A stretch of DNA of 64,000 nt from Zeus faber (GCA_960531495.1 OY482850.1:5490584-5554583), one strand, 5' to 3'. Counted from the stretch's first letter, positions 24,151-37,385 are shown. Notes: a model not told the origin generated them from the sequence alone. Translations and numbers: made by a program.

Positions 24151-24851
24151 CCTCTGTTCTGGGTGAACAACAGATTTTGCTTCCTTTTGGAGTAAATTTC
24201 CCAGTTCAGGAATTTGATGTTCACTTGTGACGTCATCGTGCATTCCCTCATAAACTCCTTTGTTAATCGTCATTATAATGACAAAATAATACATTCCTTA
24301 AATAGTTGACGACTAACATTTGTTTGCCCAAGCGTCACACATTGACAGTGACACCATGAGACCAGGCATCAGACTGTCTGTATATGAAAATATAGGGATG
24401 GACTAAGGCACTTACAGTTCTTAAAAGGCCCCAAGGCTCAAACTGGCAGGCCTCCCAGTCTAGCTCATATCCCAGTAAATGATGGGAGGAAGAGGAGGGT
24501 GAATAAAGGAATGAAAATATCACTTGCCCGTAATTTCGGCCGCACATGTTACAGCCTGTTATATAAATGAGGTCATAAGTCTCATCATCTACTATGAGTG
24601 CTTTTGCAGCCTAAGCTACTATAGCAGGCTTGGCCTTTTTAGATTCTGCTACTAGAGGTCAGAGCCATTGTCGACGGTAGAGAGCCCAATGAAGATGTGG
24701 AGGAGATCCCATATCAATGACTTATGCATGCTGCTACTTAAAGGATCGTACCAGTGTCAAGTTTTAGCCCAGTTTACTAGTCCTGACATTAATGCTAATG
24801 ATAAGTTGTTGGTGACTCCTCGCCAAATTCTCCCCCCCTGCCTCTTTCAAG
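24151..24851 (+). other. sequence upstream of coding exon 1; no feature fixed
   Basis: Intron or 5' flank. A pyrimidine-rich tract (about 24828-24849) serves as the acceptor region of exon 1. Confidence 0.5.
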
Positions 24852-24957
24852 GAGGATCGGAAGATCTGAGGTCTGATGCTTCCGTCTCTCGCCATGGAAT
24901 CTGAGGCCAGTCACATGCTGGAGGCAGCTCTAGAGCAGATGGATGACATCATCGCAG
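24852..24957 (+). CDS. ppfibp2: ppfibp2 coding exon 1 (5'UTR end, start codon, residues 1-21)
   Basis: A pyrimidine-rich tract ending TTTCAAG gives an acceptor at 24850-24851, so the exon probably starts at 24852 with 42 bases of 5'UTR. The ATG at 24894 sits in a strong context (GCCATGG) and opens MESEASHMLEAALEQMDDIIA, followed by donor GTGAGT at 24958, phase 1 (the last G completes a Gly codon with exon 2). The segment LEAALEQMDDIIAG is the signature start of vertebrate liprin-betas. A second in-frame ATG lies 18 bases upstream at 24876 and would add MLPSLA; an in-frame TGA at 24867 closes the frame above it. The downstream start is preferred for its context and its match to the family's N-terminus. 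The acceptor implies at least one further upstream non-coding exon. Confidence 0.88.
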
Positions 24958-25424
24958 GTGAGTAGGAACAGAGACAGTTTATTGTTGGTTTATTTGGCTA
25001 AAATCGCAGGTGGGTTAAGGTGAAACTGTCAAACCTTAGATCTATATGACAGGTTTCCATTTACTGTCAATTGAATTGAAGATCTGAAAAGACACCTGGA
25101 TCATCTGCATGATATCCTCAAGATTAGAAATTCATGGATGTTTATAATGTTGCAAAGAAATGTGGCAATGACTTTCTTGGAAATAAATTTGTAGTTTTAG
25201 GTTCCATACTGATAGAATCACTTAGCCCCAATTTGTTCTAAAATATGGGGTTCAATATTTTCCTCTTGGTAAATTGAACAGTTTCTAGGGTCTAGCGGTT
25301 TAATAACACAACAACTCCACATTATGCCTCTGCCATCCACAGTTGGTGGGGTGGGGTGGTGGTGGTGGGGTGGGGGGTCGGTCCAAATATTCCCCCATGA
25401 AAATGGGAATTAGGGTTACTGGTT

Positions 25425-25752
25425 GTGACAGTTAAAAATACCACATGCCAACCAAGTGGCATTTTCAGGGACCTCCGGTCCCAGAGACACAGACGACAGG
25501 GTTGTAGACACATCAGTTTATTGTAGAGAGTGGGCTGGTTGGAATTAGCCAGAGAACAGATGGAGATGGGTCATGACAGGGGCTCCTCTCCTGTGTGTGT
25601 GTGTGTGTTTGTGTGTGTGGGGATGGGGGATTTAACTGTCGCTCGTTAGACCAACCAACAAACAACAGGTACGCAGCCACTCTGATCCTGGGCTCCAATT
25701 ACCTAGACCCAGGTCAGGTGTGGCTGCTCAAACCACACCATCCCCACACCAC
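25425..25752 (-). mobile_element. solo LTR in intron 1
   Basis: On the minus strand it starts GTGGTGTGGGGATGG, carries TTGGTTGGTCTAACGAGC, CTGTCATGACCCATCTCC and a CAATAAA polyadenylation signal, and ends ACTGTCAC. It is the same family as 50928-51246. A perfect 7-base direct repeat ACTGGTT flanks it (25418-25424 and 25753-25759). A small (GT)n at 25593-25620 lies inside. Confidence 0.7.
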
Positions 25753-25838
25753 ACTGGTTAATTTAAAGGTTAAACTTTGGTTAATCCAAGAGCACGGATT
25801 AGGCATTTATCAGTGTTGGGTAGAGCTTAGTGCTCAGG

Positions 25839-25944
<106 letters not shown>

Positions 25945-26011
25945 AGTTTGTGAGTAAAATGACAAAAGGCAAATTAGGGAGAATCGTGGGTTAGCACTTG
26001 ACACGTCTTTC

Positions 26012-26023
26012 TGTGTGTGTGTG

Positions 26024-26081
<58 letters not shown>
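26012..26081. repeat. (GT)n microsatellite
   Basis: About 34 units with one CA interruption. Confidence 0.96.
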
Positions 26082-26082
<1 letters not shown>

Positions 26083-26174
26083 TGGGGGCGGGTTGTTGTC
26101 CTGCAGTCAGCTCAACGATTGCCAACATGATTCAACTAACAGGGGGTAAATGTTTAATGTGGCCTGAACAAGTA

Positions 26175-26177
<3 letters not shown>

Positions 26178-26232
<55 letters not shown>
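26178..26232. repeat. (GT)n microsatellite
   Basis: About 27 units. It is the third GT array within 400 bases; short shared flanks do not suggest segmental duplication. Confidence 0.96.
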
Positions 26233-28925
<2,693 letters not shown>

Positions 28926-28977
<52 letters not shown>

Positions 28978-29008
28978 CTCTCTCGCTCTCTCTCTCCCTC
29001 TCTCCCAG
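28926..29008 (+). promoter_or_regulatory. extended (TC)n polypyrimidine tract and 3' splice site of exon 2
   Basis: About 75 bases of almost pure TC dinucleotide repeat run directly into the CCCAG acceptor of exon 2. Such tracts bind U2AF and PTB (established), so array length may affect exon 2 splicing. Confidence 0.7.
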
Positions 29009-29217
29009 GTTCCAAAGTGGCAGCAGCGGAGTTCTCCAACGGCCTGTACGACCTAAGCTCGCCCATCAGCACCGGCCCGCTACAGGTGGTGCAGCTGGCG
29101 GAGGACCTGAAACTGGCCCTGGACCTGCAGCTCAACCAGCAGGACAGAGCGAGCCTGAGGACGCAGCTCCCTGCAGAGACAGCACAGGCCCTCCTGGACT
29201 GGCTGCAAGGAGACAAC
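29009..29217 (+). CDS. ppfibp2: ppfibp2 coding exon 2
   Basis: The acceptor CCCAG at 29004-29008 follows a very long (TC)n pyrimidine tract, and the donor GTGAGT starts at 29218. The exon has 209 bases: two complete the Gly codon from exon 1, then 69 codons, ending in phase 0. It encodes GSKVAAAEFSNGLYDLSSPI..., then a leucine-rich stretch QVVQLAEDLKLALDLQL and a PAETAQALLDWLQ motif. This follows the liprin-beta layout of a variable Ser/Gly linker, an EDLRxxLE-type helix and a TAxxxxEWL-type helix before the coiled coil. The linker resembles mammalian liprin-betas only loosely. High GC with C/G-ending codons against an AT-rich intron supports real coding sequence. A shorter variant lacking this exon would shift frame, so it is probably constitutive in long-form transcripts. 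Confidence 0.88.
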
Positions 29218-29295
29218 GTGAGTCGTACACCCAGGGCCTTGCATTCTCTTCCTCTGAGATGGCCGCACACATACTTCACACACAACACACACACA

Positions 29296-29690
29296 CTTAA
29301 TTATTAAATAATAAAAAGTACAAAACAAATAAACGAGAAATCCAAAAATAAATAAATAATAATGAAATAATAAATATTAGAGAGCGGGTGAGAGGGACAA
29401 AATATTTCTCATTTTTATTTACAAGATGTTCAAATAAAACCCTTAATCGTTAAATGATGAAAAAAAAATACAAAACAAATAAAAAGGGAAAATAAAAAAT
29501 ACAAATGAATAATAAAAAATAAAAAAATTATAATAAAATAACAAATATTAGTGAGAGGAGGGGGTGAGACTGAGAGAGAGATTTTCTTTTAATTTCTTTT
29601 TATGTCAGATGTTTAAATCAGACACACACACTTGATTATTCGATTAAAAAAATACTAATATAGAACAAAACAAATAAATACATGTTTTGG
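29296..29690. repeat. degenerate long tandem repeat in intron 2
   Basis: Three successive segments begin CTTAATTATTAAATAATAAA (29296), CCTTAATCGTTAAATGATGA (29441) and CTTGATTATTCGATTAAAA (29631). Each runs into TACAAAACAAATAAA-like sequence; the first two also carry AATATTAG(A/T)GAG and TTTTTAT..AGATGTT blocks. Confidence 0.6.
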
Positions 29691-29796
29691 GAGAGAGGGG
29701 GAGAGAGAGAGTTATAAAAACATCTTTATTTAACCCATGTAATATTTCCTGATTCCAGTTGTAGAACACAGCAAAAATAAATAAAATAGATTACTA

Positions 29797-29905
29797 TGGA
29801 ACAGTAACTGTGGTATAACACTTGAACTAGTGTAAGAGTAACTGTGTTATTACACTGTAACTAGTATGAGAGTATTTGTGTTACTACACTGTAAATAACT
29901 GGCAA
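29797..29905. repeat. short tandem repeat, unit about 40 bases
   Basis: GTAACTGTGGTATAACACTT, GTAACTGTGTTATTACACTG and GTATTTGTGTTACTACACTG occur in series with CTAGTRTRAGA linkers. Confidence 0.65.
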
Positions 29906-30439
29906 AGAGTGTCGCATTATGGGAGGCAAAGCAAGACATGTTTGTCTTGTAAGAAGACCAGAGTTTGATCTAACACAGGCAGCCGACCCACTTAAAATCC
30001 ACAATCCTGGAGCTGGACTACGAATTCTACCCCTACAACGTGTGGTGGGTGTGTTTACGGCTCAGACCCATGGAGGAGGGGCCGTAAAATGTTCAGACAG
30101 ACACAGCCATCGATCTGCTGCACTGTAAAACAATATGAAAAGTCTGTAAATGTTAGGTCTCAGGTCCCGTCTCTAACGCAGGCACAGCTGGAACATTTAG
30201 CATTTTTTGTTGGTCTGTGGCAGGAAACCGTGCATAGAACACAGTTTTATATGTGGTCCGATGCAGTGGCGATTGTATGTTTTTTTACACTGGGGGCTAT
30301 AATTAGAATGGAGGGGCCAATAAATCTATATGTTCTGTACAGGAAAGGATTTTACTTTCCTTTAAATTGCTTGTAAGAACTTTGACAGGCTCCTTCTTTT
30401 CTCCGTTATCCGTAAAAAAGTCACAATTGCTAAAAGGTT

Positions 30440-30633
30440 GGTAGCCTTGTCCGCCATCGTGGGTGTGCTGTAAAACTCTGCGGCATAATGCGTCATTGGC
30501 TCCGGCCCTCACCTAAACCAAACAGAGTATTTACAGTAGGTGTAAACATGTCTGACACAGACAATCGCGATTGTGTGCTACATGTGTGAAAGGGCAACTC
30601 CGGACAATGTCTGGCCATGTGAAAGCAGCTTGA
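30440..30633 (-). mobile_element. partial inverted copy of the element at 11103
   Basis: On the minus strand it reads CAAGCTGCTTTCACATGGCC, CATTGTCCGG, GTCTGTGTCAGACATGTTT, CTGTTTGGTTTAG, AATGACGCATTATGCCGCAG and CGATGGCGGACAAGGCTA, matching the left half of 11103-11717 in order. Confidence 0.7.
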
Positions 30634-31724
30634 TATAATTCAACTCAATTTATGCACTTGTTTGTTCAGTCTTTCTTTTTTCTTAACTGAAGCCCTGTTT
30701 ACACTGAATCCCACATCTCGGACTGTGGGATCCATTGACAGATTCAGTTATTTAGCACCAAATTTAGCCAAAATTGATTAAAAAAGTGACGTATAACTAT
30801 TTAAGCTGTCACATATGGAAGCCAATAAGTGCCATAGTGTTTTGAATATTTAAAGCCATTGACTTTTATATATAGAAATTTTAACTACTTTGAATTGACA
30901 ACATTTAAATATTGTCACTTTTATTCCCAAAACTCAATTTCAAATAACGTTTTTTCAATGTTTACAAATTCAGATCCAAAAATTAAAGTTGTAAATATTC
31001 TTGAAATTAAACTTGGGTTGCTGGAACTCGAGTGGTCAAATTCGGATCAGAAAGATTTGGTTAGAAAAAATTCAAATCCGGCATGCGGGTTAGCAAGGAT
31101 AGCTAGGTAGAAGCAATCGAGCCCCGACAATATCGAAGCAACTTCTGTACGGTGGCCCAAAGAGTTTAACGCACGCACTGCAACTTAAGAAAACACATGC
31201 AAATTGACAAAACACAAGCAAATTAAGAAAACATCTTCACCAGTTTAAAAACCACATGCGCAGTATTTCGAAATTGCACTGCAAATTGAGCCAGCTCATT
31301 TTCCCCCTAAAAATGTGGATTCAAATGTTTGAAACATCTACTTATTTCTATATTTTCCAATCCTAGGGGGTTGGATCAGACTGCGTGCTTTTTGGGATTC
31401 GGTGTAAATCGAGCTTTAGTGTTGGAGAGAATTCGCTTGCATGGTGTCGCTAATACGTCCGGCTCATCTTATCGCATCCCGCCATTTCTGTTTGGAAATT
31501 GAGGTGGAAGCAGGAAGGGAAATTGCACATAGATGCTGTTTAAACATTTAATTGTAGGAGGACAATAATTTCAAATGCATTAAGCAGCAATCCCTGATAC
31601 TGCCGTTGAACTGGAGGAGAGCAGGGGACGAGCGGAGCGGGTTGGGACAGGGTCCAGTCGGCATTCCATGGAGACACTATTACTGCTCTCAGATCCACTT
31701 CCTGTACCTAACTCACTCCCATAC
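30634..31724. other. intron 2 sequence with a 20-bp tandem near 31186-31255
   Basis: The words AAGAAAACACATGCAAATTG, ACAAAACACAAGCAAATT and AAGAAAACATCTTC form a short degenerate tandem array; the rest is unremarkable. Confidence 0.5.
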
Positions 31725-31790
31725 TCCCCCTCTCCCTCTCTCTCTCTGTCCATCTCTCTCTCTCTCTCTCTCTCTCGCGCTCTCCCCCTC
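31725..31790. repeat. (TC)n microsatellite
   Basis: Pyrimidine-only TC-rich run; a shorter one follows at 31855-31890. Confidence 0.85.
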
Positions 31791-32619
31791 AGCTCTTTGC
31801 CCCTCTTCTCAGCTGCCTTCTCTGTTTTACTCATGTTGAAGTTCACTCTTTTCTTCTCTCTCTCCCTCTCTCATTCTCTCTCTCTCTCTATCTTTATGAC
31901 TCACTGCTACTGTCATCCCTAGTGCCTTTCAGTTTGCCTCCACTGTAAGCGTCTCTCCCTCCTTTCAGCACGCGGTATTTCTATGCTTTAACCCGCACTC
32001 TGGGTTTGTTTTGGTCGTGAGCTGCCATGTGTGTACAACCGGTTCTTCTTTTTTTGTCATCTTGCTGTACACACAAACAAACTGCCAGAAAGTATTACAG
32101 GTAAGTTCGTCCTTCGTTGATATCCGATGTGTGAACCAGGTATAGGTTTGTGTTATATACCGTGATTTATCCTTGTAGGTAGAGATGGAAAACTATATGG
32201 GCTATAGAATATTGCTTGTTTTGGTTTGCCATGAAAATGTGTAAAATAAATGAAATTAGCTTTTGTGTTGCATGATCAAAATGCAAGGCTAGAATAATTC
32301 TAAATTGAATTAAATATATTTCCTCAGTTCCAGCCAGAATAGCAGCTCTGTGTCGATCAGAGCAAGTTTCACTCTGAAAGTGATGACTATCATCGATAGC
32401 ACTGAATGTTTCGACTGTTTTCTGGGATTCAGATCTTGACGAGTCTTTCAGTAACAAGAGTCGTTCCATTTTCCGCCACTTGGTTCGCTTGTTTGAGTCG
32501 CTGTAATCCACGGTGAGCGAGGGAGGACATACGGTGAATGATGAACGAGAGTCAGAAGAGTCAGTTTGGCTCTGAGTTGTGAATGGAATTCTCACAAGAA
32601 TAATTCAATTCTGTCAAAC

Positions 32620-33393
32620 CTAGGCATGGGACAATATGAAGATTTCATGTCGGCCAAAATAATTGCGATTCATGATATTATCCCAATAATCATCATATAT
32701 AAGTATGCCTACAACTCTTACAAGGGCACTGGATCATACTGGAATCACTTACATAATATCTAACATTTTTTTAAGAAACAAATATTTTATTACATCATAG
32801 GCACATCTTTTTTTGTGAACCCCCTTTTTTAGTGAAAAACAAACAAGGACGGATTCAGACTCTCGCCAACACCCGGCAGGTAATCACAATGAGAGAAAGA
32901 AAATCCATTAATAAAAATAATCTATCTATTAACCTGATATTCAAGCATTCACATGATTCAATTAGATGTGTTGTACAGTAAATTAATAACTTGCTGTGTT
33001 TTCATGTCACACAGACAGCAAGGGCAGCAGAATGAATAAAAAAAAAAACAATCAAGCAATCTTAAATGAAGTAATCATAAATTATAAGGTCTCCCTCTCT
33101 AAATAAATAAAAAATTGCAACATTGTTTGAGTCTGTTCTTTAAATAAAATAAAGTCCAACTGGCATTATGGCATAGAGTCAAACTTAAAAGAATGTTCAC
33201 AAATGGCAATTCAAAATAAATCAGGAAAGCAATAGGACTGTACGTTAGTGAGCTAGACAGCTTTTTCAAGTCACTCGTGGAATAATCACTCTCATGTGAG
33301 GATATTCACCTTTATCCCGATAATGGAAATTCACCACAATAAAATTATCTTGAGTGTTTTTATCGATAAAATCTTATATCCTCCCATCCCTAG
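32620..33393. mobile_element. hAT-like MITE with CTAGG(C/G)ATGGGA termini
   Basis: The left end CTAGGCATGGGACAATAT and the right end, inverted, CTAGGGATGGGAGGATAT match. Flanks TCAAAC (left) and TCAAAAC (right) look like a decayed target duplication. It is 774 bases, AT-rich, with no transposase. Confidence 0.7.
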
Positions 33394-33571
33394 TCAAAAC
33401 TATTAAGTGGGTCGCGACTTGGCCTTTGTTTTTTGCCTTTAACTTTAATTTAGACCTCAGTAATTATTTTCAGTTCATGAATCTAAGATTTACTCGCTCA
33501 CCCACTCTTTTGTTGGTGCAGCTCCCATGTCCTGAGTCTTTTCAAAGATTTGGACGAATCGTTTGCAAGTA

Positions 33572-34011
33572 CAGTGGTACCTCGACTTACGACTGCATCT
33601 ACTTACAGCTAAACCAAGATACCAGTAGCGATAGTCGCGAAAATCTGTATCGACTTGCGACCGACTGCTCCAAGATACAACCGTAGAAATTTGCAGTTGG
33701 CGCGTCGGCGGCCAATCAGCAGTCAGTCAGCAGCCAGTCAGCATTCAGTCAGCATTCAGTCAGCAGCCAGTCAGCAACCAGTCAACAGCCAGTCAGCAGT
33801 CAGTCAGCAGGCGACCTACATTGTGTGTGCACGTAGTTCGTGGCTTATCGATATTTTTTTCATATATATTGTATTTGTGCTGTGTATTTTGTTTATTTTC
33901 ACCATTCATGATTTCATAATTTATATGGAAAAAATTGCTTCGACATACGACTTTTTTAACATACGACCGTTCTTATAGAACGAATTACACTCACATGTCG
34001 CGGTACCACTG
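33572..34011. mobile_element. Tc1/mariner-like MITE with CAGTGGTACC termini
   Basis: The left end CAGTGGTACCTCGACTTACG and the right end, inverted, CAGTGGTACCGCGACATGTG form terminal repeats of a class widespread in vertebrates. It contains TTCGACATACGAC and TTCTTATAGAACGAATT words and an 11-bp tandem array (33716-33810). No coding capacity. Confidence 0.75.
33716..33810. repeat. 11-bp tandem array inside the MITE
   Basis: Repeated CAGTCAGCANN units (CAGTCAGCATT, CAGTCAGCAGC, CAGTCAGCAAC, CAGTCAACAGC and CAGTCAGCAGT), about eight copies. Confidence 0.85.
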
Positions 34012-34075
34012 TTTCACTCTTACTCGACCATAATAATAAGCATAGTTATACATGTCCCTGATTTTTTTAGTAGTT

Positions 34076-34156
34076 CACAAAATATTGGTGTGCCATGGGA
34101 TTATTTCAATGTAAAAAGTGTGACATGGCAGAAAAAAAGGTTGGGGAACAGTGGTT
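34076..34156 (-). mobile_element. hAT-like terminal fragment
   Basis: On the minus strand it begins CCACTGTTCCCCAACCTTTT then TTTCTGCCATGTCACAC, a familiar vertebrate hAT MITE terminus. The other end was not found. Confidence 0.45.
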
Positions 34157-35746
34157 TACGGTATCACATGTGGATTGAGCGCTCTGATAGTGAAACAGTG
34201 AAGGAGTGAAGGTTGGAAAAATGCTTTTCACTGGATCAAACAAGTGGAAAACACATCCTGAGCCTGAGCCTGAGCCTGTGATGTTTTTGACAAGGGTTTC
34301 ATAAAGCGCCTCTTGATTCTTGAGCCTCAAGCCGACAAGATTTGCTCTCAGACTTGCTCACAAATACGATCAGTCACAAAAAAAAAAAAAAGAACTCTTA
34401 CATCAGCCTTATATAAACCATAATAAGGGCTAAATATTGTAGATATAGAAATGCTTTCACAAGTTTTGAGTAGTCAACCATATGTCAACCACCTATGGAT
34501 GCCAAACCTGATTAGCTGCCTCACAACAGCTAAATGGAACAATCTGTTAATGGGTTTACAAGACCAGCTTATAGCAGGAAGCTAATGTGAAGCTAAATTG
34601 AACATAAATGGCTCGAAACACTTAAATCTTTGCTGATTTGCAGAAAGCACCTCACGCAGCAGCAAACATATCCCAGAATGCCATTGTGTCGCAGTAAATA
34701 GTTCCTAAATATGTTACGGATTATCATTATCAGTCAATCAGTAGTAAGTTGGCAATTTCTGAAACACAGAGGTCTTTAGCAGACTCTTACTTTGAGTATA
34801 CACTTATACTTAAGACCATTTCTCAGTGGCTGTGGAACGAAAGGTACAACACCTTTAGAAGGTTGTTTTTTTTAAGATGTGGTTTTGAACTCATATCTTC
34901 CTCAAAGATGACAGACACCAGTTTGTTGGTAGTTGGCGGGGGGATGGTGGGGTTTTTCCACTACTGTTGGGGGATGGCTTCCTGCTCCACCCTACTGACC
35001 ATCCAAACAGGATCAAAGAAACACACTCTACAATTTTCCAACGCTCCCTTGGAGGGAAGGGGTTCCAGCACGTTCTTTGCCGATCTGAGATGAAAGCTTT
35101 GATGATTTTCTGAGTTTTGCACTGACAGAGAGTGAGATAAGTTAAGGTAATACTTGATTTTAGGGTTATATTGCTCATATCAGTGTTGATCAGCTGGGCG
35201 CTTCTCGACTAAAGACTGATTGGGCGTTCTGCCCATTTTTGGAGAATCTGCAAGAATTCCACAAAAGCTCTGCAATTAGTCCGAAACTAGTCTCTGATGA
35301 GGTGTACAGATATGGGAGTCTATCAGGAATTGGATCAGTGGGAAGAATTGTAAATGACACCAGCCCAATTGTCTGCTGAGTGGCCACTAGAGGGCGGTAC
35401 ACAGCGGTGGTGGTGGTGGTCGTGGTGGGGGTTTGGGGTTTGGTTGCGGCGTCTCTGCAGCTGTTGGGAACCAGGTGGCGTGGGGGGTCCTGTCAAGGAA
35501 AACTACAAAAATAAGTATACTGATCTCTGAAGGTACAATGGACTTGAGCTTCAAGGTGCTAAATCTGTGGTGTCGATGGTGATATCGGAGGGGGGTTCCC
35601 TGCTGAGGTTTCTAGTTGCAAGAGTACCAGAAAAGTCTGTGGTGGGACTGATGATGGTTTTTAAGCTAAGGACCTCAACTTTTTAAGGAAAGCAGATAAG
35701 ATGCCTTTGTTGTGGTTTACTCCACAATAACAATTTGTGTATACAC

Positions 35747-35749
<3 letters not shown>
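34157..35749. other. intron 2 sequence, nothing recognised
   Basis: A 6-bp GAGCCT tandem lies at 34257-34275. The rest is unique-looking, with a G/T-rich stretch near 35405-35480. Confidence 0.4.

Positions 35750-35750
<1 letters not shown>

Positions 35751-35814
<64 letters not shown>
35751..35814. repeat. (GT)n microsatellite
   Basis: About 32 units. Confidence 0.96.
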
Positions 35815-35815
<1 letters not shown>

Positions 35816-36045
35816 GCAGGCTCGCGCTCGTCCCTGCATAAACAAAGCAGACGGGGGTCTTGTAAACGACAGGAAATGGATTCACCATCTAACGAGTGTC
35901 GAGCTAGACGCAGAAAGAGATAGTGAGTATGGGGGGAGGGGTGGACATGGGGAGAGAGAGAGAGTGAGAGAGAGGAGGTCTATCTAACTCCTGTACTGTA
36001 GGCATCCTGCCTGACTTAATTAGTGAAAGGGAAAGAGAGTTGGGA

Positions 36046-36080
36046 GTGTGTGTGTGTGTGTGTGTGCGTGCGTGTGTGTG
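36046..36080. repeat. (GT)n microsatellite, interrupted
   Basis: About 17 units with GC interruptions. Confidence 0.9.
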
Positions 36081-36154
36081 TGGAATCTGGCACAAATCAC
36101 ATTTCGGCTGACATTACAGCCTGTTGCTGTTTTGTTCGCAGCTCAACAGCAGAT

Positions 36155-36220
36155 GCTGGAGAGAGAGAGAGAGAGAGAGAGAGCAAGAAAGACAGAGAGA
36201 GAGCAAGAAAGAGAGAGATC
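36155..36220. repeat. (GA)n-rich simple repeat
   Basis: GAGAGA runs broken by AAGA words. Confidence 0.85.
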
Positions 36221-36898
36221 CAGAGTTTTGTATGCATGTGTGTGAGAGGGAAAGAAAGAAAGAAAAAGGGACAAAACCCAGGCCAAGACAGAGACTCACG
36301 CAGATGCGAGCAGAGGGATAACTGGAAGTAGAGAAAAAAACACACACACAGGACCTCTCCCTCTCATTCTCTCTCTCGCTCTCTCTCTCGCTCTGTCACT
36401 TTGTAGCTGGCAGGGGGGCTCGGCCATTTGGTTGCCGGGAGTCACATGCAGCATCTGCGGGAGGGAGGGAGCAAGGGAAGACCCGAGAAAGAAAGAAAAA
36501 ATTAAAACAGGGAGAGGGGGACAGAGAGGGGGGAGTGACTCTGGGAGGGAAAGGAGGGAGGAAAGCAGAGTGGAGCGACACAACAACAGCCCAGAGCAAC
36601 ACGGAAAACACAACACACCGAGAGAGAAAGAGAGAGAGAGGGAGAGCGAGGGAGAAAATAGTTAAAGGAAGGAAGGAAGGAAGAAGGGAGGGAGAGAAAG
36701 AAGAAAGCGGAGGAGGAGGCGATGAAGAGAAATGGGCCAGATAGGCGGAATTAAAGAAAGTCAGCAGCCAGGGTGGTAAAAACAAATCCTTCACAGCTGA
36801 GAGCAGCACACACACACACACACACACATGCACGTACAGTACAAGTCAGCGCTCATATGCTACGCTGCCTTCCTGCATACTATAGCATAGACACTCAC

Positions 36899-36911
36899 TC
36901 ACACACACACA

Positions 36912-36982
<71 letters not shown>
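36899..36982. repeat. (AC)n(TC)n compound microsatellite
   Basis: Seven AC units then about 34 TC units, 66 bases upstream of the candidate alternative start codon. Confidence 0.95.
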
Positions 36983-36985
<3 letters not shown>

Positions 36986-37047
36986 CACACACTCTCTCAC
37001 ACTCACACACACAGAGTCGGAGCCCACATTGGCAATGGGCTGGGAGC

Positions 37048-37095
37048 ATGGATTCTCCCATTGACATTTACAAGCACTTCTCCTGGCTCAGAAAG
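37048..37095 (+). CDS. candidate alternative first coding exon (possible short ppfibp2 isoform)
   Basis: ATG at 37048 has A at -3 and G at +4 and opens MDSPIDIYKHFSWLRK (16 codons), ending AAG followed by the consensus donor GTGAGT at 37096. The phase is 0, the same as the acceptor of exon 3 at 45015. Splicing there would give a liprin-beta whose first 91 residues (exons 1 and 2) are replaced by these 16. A short overlapping upstream ORF starts at 37035. The preceding kilobase is purine-rich, of 5'UTR type, and bounded by (TC)n and (AC)n tracts. No protein family is recognised in the 16 residues. Alternatives: the first exon of another gene nested in this intron, or chance. The case rests on start context, donor and phase only. 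Confidence 0.5.
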
Positions 37096-37385
37096 GTGAG
37101 TTTCCCAACCCCCCTCCCGATTCCGAATGTCTTAACTTTTCCTGTGTTTCTCTTTCATTCTCATCGGACTTGGTCTAGAAATGTCTTATTTTTGTTTGGT
37201 TATTTTTTTCCCCTTCTATTTCCGCCGGCCTCAGCAGATGAACGTTTTGACAGCGTGGGCTATAAGCTATGCCTGTGCGTGTCGGAGTGTGTGTTTTGGT
37301 GTGTAGTTCGGTGTGTAAGATCAGATCGTCAGATCCCAGTAGTGTGCTGTTTGGCAGGTGCGAAACATTTCCTTTCTGTTCAAAT

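Larger units (their letters stand above)
36142..37047 (+). promoter_or_regulatory. possible 5'UTR/promoter region of the alternative first exon
   Basis: This is a purine-rich block (GAGAGA, GGGAGGGA and GAAAGAAA runs) with moderate GC, ending in (AC)n and (TC)n tracts just before the ATG at 37048. Such GA-rich leaders are common before first exons of vertebrate neuronal genes. No TATA box or initiator could be fixed. A pyrimidine stretch ending TTCGCAG (to 36141) could be a splice acceptor, so part of this may be an internal 5'UTR exon. Weak, context-based call. Confidence 0.3.

Noticed and set aside
23653-24294. 213-codon minus-strand frame
   Set aside because: Translation of the GTAGAGTAGA minisatellite.
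36121-36141. Splice acceptor TTTTGTTCGCAG as start of a coding exon
   Set aside because: What follows is GA-rich with no conserved frame; at most a 5'UTR exon.
36023-36833. Several open frames rich in RERERE, SLSLSL or PSLSPS
   Set aside because: Translations of GA/TC-rich sequence, open on both strands, with no domain.
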